From Pseudozyma flocculosa PF-1 (lineage: Eukaryota > Basidiomycota > Ustilaginomycetes > Ustilaginales > Ustilaginaceae), in NCBI RefSeq assembly GCF_000417875.1, contig NW_006920872.1, positions 354,197 to 418,196 of the forward strand: 64,000 nt of DNA, written 5' to 3'. Under the pieces are notes generated by a model that saw only the letters and a list, made by a program, of their open reading frames with translations, searched no databases and was not told where the DNA came from. Shown here in pieces: positions 21,926 to 32,200 of this stretch. The translations under genes and the position numbers were made by a program. Positions within the stretch are counted from its first letter, which is position 1; every line of letters starts with the position of its first letter.

Positions 21926-22867
21926 CCCTCGCCAGCTGTCGGGCCCCGCCGCCGCCTCCGCCGCCGCGTCGCCTCTCTGTCTGCCCTTCCCTCCGGCCGG
22001 CCGTCCTTCTGCTGCTGTCCTTCCCCTCTCCCGGTCCCCCATCGTCCGGTCCTGATCCTCGTCCGCCTCGTCGTCGCCACCATTCCTCTGCTTCGCCCCG
22101 TCTCCCCTTCCCTCCTCTTCCCATCCCCCCCTTCCGGTCCGACCCTGCTCCAACGTGGCCATCCCCTTCGCGACGACGTCCATCTCGAAGCCAGGACGAC
22201 CGCCCTGCCACCACCATCCGGCCATCTCGTCGCGCCCATACCGTCCCGTCCTGACGTCGGGCACATCGACCGGACTCTTCCTGGGCTTTCTCCTCCTTCA
22301 TCTGGCGTCTCGGCGGCAAGCACGGACCGCTCAACTTTGGCCTCGCATCGCAGCTCGCGATACAGGTGAGCCAGGACGGTGACATCCTCGCAGACCGGGG
22401 CACCGACGCCGCCCTCTCTTGGACCTCGTCCTGACCAGTCCCTTTTCCCCCCCTGTCCCTGTGCTCGTCAACACCGACCTACGCCGCTCTCCGCCGATTT
22501 CCTTGTCTCCATCCGATCTCTTCTTCGATCTCCACCATTCTGGATCCGTTCCATCTCGTCACACACCATCTCATATCATCGACGTGCTCTCCTCAGCACG
22601 CATCGAACGTAGCGTCGTCGGTGCTGCCTAGATCGGCTTGCTCGTCCTCATCGACTCCGCCTACCAGCGCCCTAGACCCTCGACGCCCCCGATCCTCTTC
22701 GTATCTGCTACAGCCTCTCCCCGCCGCTTTTCTTCCGCCCTCTCCTCAGCCCAGGCCAGGCAGGGTCTGTGGCCAGTCAGACTTCTGCGCCGCGCCCGAG
22801 GCCTCGTCGCTGCCCCCTTGCGTCCAGGCTCTCGTGATCGGCCGTGCGCTCGAGAGGAGCCGACCGG

Positions 22868-25800
22868 ATGTCTTCCCGCTTCTCGCCCCCGAGCTCACCT
22901 CGAGAGCCCACGCAGCGGCACGGCACGACTTCGGCCTACGACGATCGGGTGCACGACGTAGACTACTCCTCCGCCTCCCCCGTCCGCCCATCCGCCATGA
23001 CTGAGTCGATGGGACCACCGACTGGCGGGGTCGCTCGCTCCGGAAGCAGCGCCTCGCGAGCCAGCGGCTATCAGCCGACTGCAAACTACGCCAGCATGGG
23101 CAATGCCGGTGTCCTCCTCCAACAGCCGCAGTCGTACGCCCAGCCGGCGCAGGCCCCGATGCATCCGCCTAGCAAGCTCGCCACCGGCGGCCAGTCGCAC
23201 GCGCACCGCCCCGTCTCGGCGATGCCCACGCCGACTGACCGCGGGTCCAACGCCGGGCGCGGTTCCAAGCCCACCTCGGACGGCTCCGCCAACGTCTTCG
23301 CGTCCATGGGACCGGGCTACAACGAGCGCCGGGCTAGCGCTCATCCGACCATGTCGAGCAGCAGCAGCCACGCCGGATCCGGCGCCATGGGCGCGCCGCC
23401 TTTGCCCGGCAACGGTGCAGGCCTCGACCCTGGCACCAGCCAGGCCATCTCGTCCGGCATCCCCATCACGTCGCCCGCCGCGCTCTCGTACTTTGCCGCC
23501 CACCCACGCAGGCAGCAGGTGCACTTTGGCAACTATCTCCTGCTCCAGACGCTGGGAGAGGGCGAGTTTGGCAAGGTCAAGCTCGGCGTGCACAAGGAGT
23601 GGGGCGAGGAGGTGGCGGTCAAGCTGATCAAGCGCGAAAAAGTCGGGCCCAACGGCGTTCAGCTGCAACTCGACCCCAACCAAAAGGATCCCGCCAAGAT
23701 GAGCAAGGTAGAGCGCGAGATCCAGGTTCTCAAGGTGAGTCAATGCCGGCCACCCGCTTCGCGCCGCTGGCCCACCTTAGCGCCGCCGTCGTGACGGAGA
23801 TCCTGACCCCGATAATGCTTGGGCGATCCCTTCCTGCCCTCTACCCCGCGATGCTCAAACAGGACGTTCGACACCCCAACATTGTCCGCCTCTACGAAGT
23901 CATCGAATCGGACCGATACATTGGCATCGTGCTCGAGTATGCCTCTGGTGAGTGCGACGCCTTCCCACTGTCATTGCACACACGCGCACGATGACTCACG
24001 CTCATTACCCCTCTGCGTCTTGCCGGTTGACCATATCTCGTCTCGCGATGGCTACCAGGCGGAGAGCTTTTCGACCACATCTTGGCGCACAAGTACCTCA
24101 AAGAGGAGCACGCCTGCAGGCTCTTTGCACAGCTGATCTCGGGCGTCTCGTACCTTCATCGCAAAAAGATTGTCCACCGCGATCTCAAGCTCGAGAACCT
24201 GCTGCTCGACCGCAACCGCAACGTCATCATCACCGACTTTGGCTTCGCCAACAACTTCGAGGACCGCAGGGACGACCTGATGGCCACGAGCTGCGGCAGC
24301 CCTTGCTACGCCGCGCCCGAGCTCGTCGTCCAGGACGGCCTCTATGCGGGCTCGGCCGTCGACGTGTGGTCCTGCGGCGTCATCCTCTACGCCATGCTCG
24401 CTGGCTACCTGCCGTTCGACGATGATCCGGCCAACCCGGACGGCGACAACATCAACCTCCTCTACAAGTACATCATGGCCACGCCGCTCTCGTTCCCAGA
24501 CTACATCAGCGCCGAGCCGAGGGACCTCCTCTCGCGGATGCTGGTGCCCGATCCGCTCAAGCGGGCCGACCTCAACCAGGTCATGTCGCACAGCTGGCTG
24601 TCGGCGTACCGCGATCTCTTCCGCTTCTCGGTCGACGACCTCGAGCGCGCCGCAGTCGAGCAGCAGACCAAAAAGAGGCAGGTCTACCGCCAGCAGATGC
24701 TGTATCAGCATCAGCTGCAGGAGCAGCAGCGACGACAGCAGATGGAGCGCAGCCAGTCGACCAAGCACGTATCTGCCTCGCTGGCCCCCAGTGGAGCTGT
24801 CGGCATCACCGACCACCCACACCAGGCCGCCAAGGCCCAGCGCCATCAGAGTGCGATGGCGTCGAGCACGACGATGCCCGACCGCATCTTCGAGGCCGCG
24901 CCCGGCACGAGCGGCAGCTCGCTCAGCGTCCCCGGTGCCCGAGTCGGTTCCGAGAGCGGTCGCTCCTCGGCGGCGACGGCCATCGACCCCGTCATGGCTC
25001 AGGGCAACGCCCGCGGCGAGCCTCGTACCCGCCTCGACGAGTCTGCACCTGCAGCCACCGCCTCCTCGCGCAAGCGAGACTCGGCCGGCGCCTCGAGGGA
25101 CAGCGAGCAGCGCAAGCCTGCGGCCTCCAAGACACAGCGGCACACCATCCAGCTCGAGTACAGCGGCGACTCGGATCGCAACAGGGCTCAGAAGGCCGCC
25201 AGCACCACCGATGGGTCGGTCCCGCCGGTTCCGCGCGTCACCCACGACCGTGCCGCCCCAACAGCCAACACCTCGGCGACCGGCACGTCCAAGCCCAACA
25301 CCGCGACGAGCCGCTCTGGAACGGCGAGCGCCGGCTCGACGCCTGCGGGACCGCGTGAGGCAAACGGGGCTATCTCCGAGGCAAGCCAGGCCGAGGGCGA
25401 GAACGCCGCTCCCATCAGGGCTCGCGAGGAGATGGCGCGCACCGCCTCGACGGCATCATCCGGTGCTGGTGTGCCCTCGCCCATCCTGGAGCAGGGCGTG
25501 GCTTCGGCGATGCCATCGACGGCCGAAGAGGACGAGGAGCCCAAGGTCGACCGGCCCAAAGCGTCGCAGCCCAGAATGCCGAGTGCCGCACCCGCTGGTC
25601 CCGCCGCTGCCCAGGCTGCCAAGGGTGCGGCCAGCAGGGGTGTCTCGAACCCGCTCCCATCCAGCGAGCCAGTGTCGTTCCCGCCAGGCGGCGAGCGCGT
25701 AGCCTCCGCCGGCGCGGCGGCGTCGCCCGAAAAACGTTCGAGGCGCATCTCGCGACCATCGACCAGCCACCTGCTCGGTTCGTCCAGCAAGGCCACGCCA

Positions 25801-27480
25801 GAGCGGACCAACTCGCGCCACCGCAAAGGCATGTCGACCGACAAGTTCTTCCTCTCGCGCCTGCTTGGCTCTCAAGGCGGCGGCGGCGCGAGCAGCCCCG
25901 GGCCTCGAGCGGGCGATGACACCGATTCGCGATCGCAGAGCGGTAGCACCTTTGAGGTTAGTCCGGCTCGCCCGGCTGTCGATCGGACTCCGAGCAGCAA
26001 CGGCAGGTCTGGCAGCCGGCGCAAGGCAATGAGCCTGGTCGTTGGCAAGCCTGGCAACGCTTCGTCGGCCGCCCGCGACCGGGACCGTGCCATCGACGCC
26101 AACGGCGCCGCCGGCACCAGAAGATCCGAGATGGAAAATGTCAGCGAGGCCACCTCTTCTGGCTCGGCCGAGGCCCCGGCGGCGCCGTCGCTGCGCGGAG
26201 CCCCCTCTGTGGCCAGTTCGAGGCCTCCGACGGCAACTAGCAGCCGCCACGGCACCTTCTACGACGAGTCGACGCTGGGCAGCTCGGCGTCTGGACCGTC
26301 GAGCAACGCGGCCAAGAAGGTGATGGACTGGTTCCGCAAAAAGAGCCTGTCGCGCGGGGGCTTCCAGGAGCAGCCGCCGCTCGGACCGTTCGAGCGCAGC
26401 CCTTCGCAGGTCCGCGCCAACAGCCCGGGAGCCCCGCAGGTCGTCGTCACCGGCGCTGCGGCCGGCGGCGGCGGCAGCAGCAGCGGCGGCGTTGCGGGTT
26501 CCTCGGTCCCTTCGTCGAGGTCCACCTCGGGTACGCACAGCCAGGCCAGCGAGGCGACCGAGGCCACGCAGGTCACCGCGATCACCGAGACGTCGCAGAG
26601 GACCAGCGAGGGCGTCAAGTCGAGCGCCTCGACGGTGCAGCAGGCGACGCCCAAGGCCTCCTCGACCATGATGGCCGGGCCCGAGACGCCCATCCAGCCC
26701 AGCTCGCCCGCCGCCTTTGGCGGCCCGCGTGCCGACCTTCCCTTCGTGGACTCGCGCCTCCGCTTCCACCTCGGCGCCGTCGACCAGTCGGCGCTGACTT
26801 CGAGGTCGCCCATCGACGTGTTTGCCGAGGTGCAGCGGGCGCTGTACGACATGGGCATCGACGTCCGCAAGGAAAGGGACGAGGACTTCAAGCTCGAGTG
26901 CGTCCGGCGGAAGCGCGCCAAGACCCTCTTCGGCGCAACCCAGGGCCTCAGCGCCAGCATCCGCACCTCGGTCTTCCCGCCTTCGCAGGCCGATGTGGAG
27001 CGTTCTTCGCGCACCAGCAACGTCGCCGCCATGTCGACCAGCCCGAGCACGGGCGGCGGCAGCCTCCGCAGCTTCCTTCGCCGCGGCTCGCAGGCGCAGC
27101 CCCCCGGCAGCGCCAGTCCAGTGTCTGGCAGCGCCTTCCTGTCGCCCTCGAGCACGACAACGCCCTTTGAAGAGGTCCAAGGCGGCAACGCGCAGGCGCC
27201 GCAGCCGCTGTACGGCGACGCCTCTGTGGATGGCGGCCAGGAGATCCGGTTCTCGGTCGAGGTGACGCGGATCAAGAACCTGCCGGGCCTCTACAGCCTC
27301 GATATCCGCCGCATGAAGGGCAACCTGTGGGCATACAAGTTTGTCTACTGCGCGCTCCTGGACCGCTGCCAGCTTGGTGGCGGTAGCAGCAACCCTAGCC
27401 ACAGCAACCACGGCAGCCCCGCTGTACACGCCAACAACGGCCAGCATGCCGCCGTCCTGCAACCCGGCGTGGCCGTTTGA
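22868..27480 (+). CDS. KIN4: Ser/Thr protein kinase, CAMKL/KIN4 type, with split KA1-like C-terminus
   Basis: Three exons, 22868-23734, 23863-23947 and 24059-27480, give 1457 residues. The kinase domain spans about 221-530: glycine loop GEGEFGKV (near 231), AVKLIK lysine, catalytic loop HRDLKLEN (near 356), DFG (near 377) and an activation segment with SCGSPCYAAPELV. The block VWSCGVILYAMLAGYLPFDD followed by NPDGDNINLLYKYI is diagnostic of the Kin4/Frk1 group, whose yeast members enforce the spindle position checkpoint. The flanks are long, Ser/Ala/Thr-rich and probably disordered. Two C-terminal blocks resemble a KA1 membrane/autoregulatory domain: RLRFHLGAVDQ to DEDFKLECVRRKRAK (about 1217-1265) and EIRFSVEVTRIKNLPGLYSL to FVYCALLDR (about 1378-1427), separated by ~110 low-complexity residues. 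The start is the first ATG; an in-frame GTG at 22844 is disregarded. The orthologue's biological role is inferred. Confidence 0.9.
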
Positions 27481-28493
27481 AGAAGCAGCAGCATCGGCTC
27501 GCCCTCGCCGATGCCGATGAAACCGCCCTCGCACCGACCCTCGCCACCGTGAACTCCTCGCCGCTGTTGAGCAGGGTCATTTTCGTTCAAAGACTGGTCC
27601 ATGGCCAGCGCCCCAACTTTCCGCTTTTCGGTCCGCATCCACACAACAATCACGGCCATCACCGTCCAAATCGTCCTAATCATCAAGCGCAACGATATCG
27701 ACTTCATTATCATACCCCTCCACGCCACTCGACTGATCCGTCCGTCCTTCATCCATCTAGAACGGCTGCGTCTCTGGCGTCGCCTGTGGACCGGCGTTGA
27801 GCACGTCGGGCTGCGGAGCCTCGCCCGCCCGCCCGGCCCCACCTCGCCGCTGCTTCCGCTGCTATCATCATCGCCCTCGCCCTCCTCTCCTGCATTCATA
27901 CATCCGTCATTCGGGATTGGCGATGCGCGGTTTCCCTCTCAGCACGCCGTCGATCGGCCCTTTTGTTTCCCCTTTGCCTCTTCAGGCCCAGGCCTTTGCT
28001 ACACGCGAGGGTCTCGGCCTGGAGGAAGAGAGATGTGCGCCAACCGCCCTACCTGCCCCATCCTTGCACACCGATGAGCGCCCTAGCCCCCAGCCCAGAC
28101 AACACCGACCAAGACCATTTATCCCGACCCACTCGTTTCTCCTACTACTACCATGGTCGCTTCGACCCTCCTCCGACCCCCCCGATGTCACCTTGACCCT
28201 CGTCGCCACGAGGGGATGGCGCTTGGGTCATTCTGCCCCCTCTTCTTTGTCCATGACGCTCTGTTGCTTTTCTCCTTCATTCGTCGTCCCTGATTTCTTG
28301 TTTGTTGTCCCACTTCGCAATCTCATCCCTTTTGCCTGTTTGCTCGACGATGCTAGACATTGCTAGAGAGGTGGGCCGGGGGTCGATGTTGGTGGTAGAG
28401 GATGACGAGGGACAGTGCATGGAACGGTACAGGAACGGAGCGGGGGCGCGCTGCGAAGGGAAGACGAGCGCCGACGAAGAGGGCGGGATGCTG
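27481..28493. other. Intergenic between convergent kinase and Fmp46-like genes
   Basis: About 1 kb of 3' flanks. A 158-codon frame (27601-28077) starts hydrophobic but becomes Pro/Ser-rich and has no family resemblance. The sequence is C/T-rich and less GC-biased than coding DNA, as expected of untranslated sequence. Confidence 0.5.
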
Positions 28494-29374
28494 CTACATG
28501 ACGGTGCAGCCGCCGCCGCCGCTGTTTGACGCGGCCGGGTTGTTCTTGTGCTGTTGTTCGATGCGCTGGAGCATGGCCTGTACGCCCTCGATGGTGGTGG
28601 TGGCGTAGCCCTCGTCCCAGAGCACGACGAGGGGACCGTCCTTGATCTGGGGCAGGCCGTTTGGGTCGGTCGACTTGGACTGGTCGAGGTGGGACTGGAG
28701 GATCTGCCTCCTCCTCCTTTCCTCGTCTGCGGCGGCGTTGGGCGTGTTTGCGGCGAGGCGGGAGAGGGAGCTGTCGAGGGATGGTGGAGTGGGGTCGCGG
28801 CCGAGGTAGTCGAGGATGCTGCGCATCTGGTCTGGCGTGGGCGGCTGCGTCTGGCGGTTGAGCACCTCGATCTCAAAGGGCACCGAGGTCGGGTCGGATG
28901 CGGCCTCGCGGAGGTACTCGGATCCCCTCCCACCACCGCCACCGCCGCCGCCACCGCCACCGCCAACGGACGAGCCTAGGTTCGTGTCGCCGCTGCCGCC
29001 GCCATCGTCGGAGTGAAAGGGGGGTGAAGGGGGCGAGAGGGACGAGTCGAGCTGCGACTGGACGACACACGTCTCGCCGCCGTGGTTGTTGGCCGGCGGC
29101 TCGGCCCTCTGGCCTTCCCTGACGGTGTTGCGGCGCGCATTGTAGGTGGAGAGGAGGTTGAGGATCTTTTTCGACGTAGGCGAGGATTGATCGTGGCTGT
29201 CGTTGCAGGCAGAGTCGAGGACGAGTGAGGAAGCAAAGTGGCGAGGAAGAGAGAGAGAGGGGTCAGCTGTTGATGCGTCGATGTGCGTTGGCCGACAGGC
29301 TGAGCCCGTAGGTGCGCGCGGTCGACGTACAAGAGAGTGACGAGGGCAGGGCCCTTGTGGAATCGGAACGACAT
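28494..29374 (-). CDS. FMP46: Fmp46-like thioredoxin-fold protein (DUF1687) with C-terminal CaaX box
   Basis: Exon 1 is 29374-29331 and exon 2 is 29196-28494; the product is 248 residues. DUF1687/Fmp46 proteins are small putative mitochondrial redox proteins with a thioredoxin fold. After splicing the N-terminus reads MSFRFHKGPALVTLFHDQSS, the family start; the later blocks are FEIEVLNRQTQPPTPDQMRS and GPLVVLWDEGYATTTIEGVQ. A Gly-rich spacer (about 13 Gly, GGT/GGC codons) and an acidic Ser-rich loop lengthen the middle. The acceptor at 29197 follows a CTGAC branch site and a long pyrimidine tract. The oddity is the end: SGGGGCTVM-stop is a canonical farnesylation CaaX motif on a flexible linker, which would target a membrane facing the cytosol rather than the mitochondrial matrix. 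The family call rests on similarity of the two ends; the redox role is inferred. Confidence 0.78.
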
Positions 29375-29614
29375 GGTGTCAGTAAGTAGCGAAGAGAAGG
29401 TGAGGATGGAGGTGGTGGTGGTGGTGGTGGTGGTGGTGGTGACGATTACGACGAGGGGCAAACCGTGCACTCTGTTGGTTGATGTCGTGTGGCTCGCTGC
29501 GGACCCTGCATGGCATGGCATGGCATGGCATGGCCCAGAGTAGTGGAGGGTATGTGGGCAGTGTCAGACTGACTGAGCCGTCGTGGCTTCCTTCCTCGCC
29601 CGCTCTCTTCTGCC
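29375..29614. promoter_or_regulatory. Compact bidirectional promoter with GGT and TGGCA repeats
   Basis: Only 240 bases separate the start codons of the Fmp46-like and F-box genes. They include (GGT)10 at 29411-29440 and about four and a half TGGCA units at 29511-29533, both likely within or near the core promoter or leaders. Confidence 0.6.
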
Positions 29615-31982
29615 ATGAGTCGTACTTCCCGTCCTCCTCTCGACCTTCATCCTTTCCCACTCTCCCCCCCAGCGACCCCTATCGATCGCCTCTACAGCAC
29701 CACGGAACACTCCGACGTCTGCAAGCCAGCCTCGCTCAACCTGGACCCAAGCCCCCCCCCGTTCATGGCCGCCGACCCGCCTGCCACCCTGGCCGGCCTC
29801 TCCTCTCTCCCCTCGGACCTCCTCCTCCTCATCGCCGCAAAACTCGACCCCATCGACCTCGCCAACCTCGCGGCCACCTGCACATCCTCCCTCCGCTTCG
29901 TCGACGACCTCGCATGGCGAGCCTTTGTGCAGTCACGCCAGGCACCCCTCGTCCTCGATCGCACCGCATCCATACCCGCGCCCACAGCACCCGACCTCGC
30001 CCTCCAACGCTCAGTCTGGTGGCACCGTGCAAAGTTCCACCTCAGCCTCTCCCGAGCATGGCAGCAAAAGATCCTCCTCGCCACTCAGCATGACCTCCCC
30101 TTACCCGGACACGCCTCGCGCGCCCACCAAAAGCTATCGTCGAGCGCATCGCGAGCCGTGGCCAGACCGCCGCCCGCCTCAGACTTTCACAAGTCGGCCA
30201 AGCTCGCCTTCGCCATGCCCTACCTCGTCCTAGGGCACAGCAGGCTCGTCGTCGCCGTCAGATCCGACCTCCACCTCTTTGAGCGCACCCAACTCACCTC
30301 GATCGACACGCCATCCCTGCAGGCCCTCGACTTCTCAAAGTGCCACACCCTCCACCTCGATACCCACGGCCGGCCGGGGTCAGACCACTCCAGGGCCACA
30401 CCCAACCCCTGGCAGGACATCACCGCAATCAAAAAGGTCGACGACGACTGCGACGAGCTCGTCGTCGGCTTCGCGAACGGCACCCTCCAGCGCATCCGTA
30501 TAGTCGCACAGCGGGGCAAACGCAACAAGGCCTCACGCTTGCATGTCATCGTCGTCGAGACAATTGCCAGCCCGCGGCGCCGCGAGATCGCAGACGTGTC
30601 CTCAAGCAGGCTCGCGCAGACCGACGAGATTGTCCTGGCGTCCATCTCAAAGAGAGGAGCCCTGCAGGTTGTCACGGTGCCGGCGGGACAGAGCACCGGC
30701 GACAATGATGCATCCGACATGCGGCAGGTCGAAGAGTGGCAGATCGACCACGAAGGTCGGCCTTCCCATCGTCGCAGCACGGATCAGTCCAGCACGTCGA
30801 CTTCGACATCCGACGGCGACGAAGGGTCGGCGACGCCCTCGAGAAGCTTCCGCAGCCCAGCCTTCCAAAACGCCCCCTTGACTGGCTCGACGGGCGTCAA
30901 GGGCACCCGGGCATGGTGCGTCCACGTCGGCGGCGGTCAGGTGGTCGGCGAGCAGGACCAGAGATGGGTCGCCGTCGGCCTGACTGGCGACCCGGCGTTA
31001 TTTGTGAGTCGCACCGTCCATCTTCGCTAGCGCCTCTTCCTCTGCAGCAACGTCGCTGACCGCGCTCGTCGTCCTTGCGTCCGTCCGTCGGCCCGTCCTT
31101 TCCTTCCTGCAGATCTACATGCTCAAACGTCGAGCGGGTCTCGGCCGCACTGAGCTGGGGTCGACCTACCCTCTCACCTCTTCGGGACGACGCACCTCGG
31201 TGTTTGCGCTCGCCACGCCGCCGCCCACGTCAATCGTCCCGCCCTACCTCCTCTTTGCAGGCTTTTACGACGGCTCGGTGCGGGTGTACGACACGCGGCA
31301 GCTCTACCGGCGGCGCCGAGCCAGCGGCAGCGATGGCGGTGCCAGCGACGAAGCCACGCTGCGGCCGGTGGCGACGTTTTCCGATGCGTTTGGCGACGCG
31401 GCCGTCTACTCGATCGCGTTTGGCGGAGTCGGGGGATGCATGCTCCTCGCTGGCAATCGCCAACATGCACGGGTCCGCATCTGGGATCTGCGCGAGCTCG
31501 TAGTGCGCTTCGAGCCCGGCTCGCTCGGCCGTCCACGCTCCGACTCGACTTCGCAGATACTGACACGCAGTCGACACCGCATCGTCCGCCCAGATCAAGA
31601 CGACGAAGACGACGACGACGGTGGCGATAGGGAAGAGGGTGCGGGCAGAGAGGGACCGGGAGCGTGGTTCGTCTTCCCCGCCTACCCGTCTTCGTCGCCG
31701 CAGTACAGCATCGTCGCGGATGCGGACCGGGTGTGGGGTGTGACGGATCGAAAAGTGTGGGTGCTCGATTTCGGTCGACCCTGCCTCGACCTCTGCCTCG
31801 CCCCACGGTCCGGGCCGGAGGTGCGAGGACATTCACCGACGAGCGGGGTCGACGAGCGTAATGACCAAGTGCAAGACCAAGACGAAGGCGAAGGCGAGGC
31901 GACCGGGTCCCACGTCATGGGGACGGTGGCTTACTTTGAGCATGAGCGCAGCCTGTTTTTGCGCAGTCGGCTGGCGTTTTGA
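29615..31982 (+). CDS. F-box protein with a degenerate beta-propeller C-terminus
   Basis: Exons 29615-31003 and 31113-31982 join in phase 0 to 752 residues (109-bp intron, GTGAGT...CAG). F-box proteins are substrate adaptors of SCF ubiquitin ligases. The F-box is at about residues 63-108: LSSLPSDLLLLIAAKLDPID, then LANLAATC and LAWRAFV. The rest contains propeller-like strands such as ELVVGFANGTLQRIRI, LLFAGFYDGSVRVYDTRQLY and LLAGNRQHARVRIWDLREL, the last two close to WD40 blades. Acidic or Ser-rich loops (for example DDEDDDDGG near 610) break the repeats. The start is uncertain: the first ATG gives a Pro/Ser-rich leader, while the in-frame ATG at 29765 would start 12 residues before the F-box. 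Substrate unknown. It is divergent from the Fmp46-like gene and convergent with WBP1. Confidence 0.8.
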
Positions 31983-32200
31983 TTTCGCTCTCCAGGTCGA
32001 GGAGCGAGCGAGCGAGCGAGCGCGCAAAGGGGCAAGGAGAGCATCGGTGTATTTGTACGTCGTCCATCCATCCATTCTACACTCTGCACCAGGCTGGCCA
32101 AGGGGTGCGCCATCGATCCATGCAGGATCCATTCGCCCTTCACGACGACAACCTCGAGCATGCATCCAGGCCAGCAACCTTTTTGTGCCCGCACGCAAGC

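Larger units (their letters stand above)
17880..22867. other. 5-kb intergenic region between ABC transporter and KIN4-type kinase
   Basis: This is the divergent upstream region of two genes, with no coding sequence I can support. Bases 17900-19700 have mixed composition, slightly less GC-rich, and several overlapping minus-strand frames of 108-253 codons with no recognisable domains. Bases 19700-22050 are dense in simple repeats of CCTG, CAGC, GGCA and GAGAC type. Bases 21950-22860 are C/T-rich, as expected of a long leader for the kinase. A decayed mobile element or small unrecognised genes in 17900-19700 cannot be excluded. Confidence 0.5.

Noticed and set aside
20998..22323. 441-codon minus-strand frame
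   Set aside because: Built from simple repeats (RQAGRQA and similar) and low-complexity Arg/Pro/Gly sequence; no conserved blocks.
22844..22867. Upstream in-frame GTG start for the KIN4-type kinase
   Set aside because: Non-ATG starts are rare in fungal nuclear genes; the first ATG at 22868 is preferred.
24052..27534. Long minus-strand frames (397 and 692 codons)
   Set aside because: Antisense shadows of the kinase third exon, whose third codon positions are strongly GC-biased.
27601..28077. 158-codon frame with a hydrophobic start after the kinase
   Set aside because: Lies in the expected 3' UTR and turns Pro/Ser-rich; the hydrophobic part fits C/T-rich DNA read by chance.
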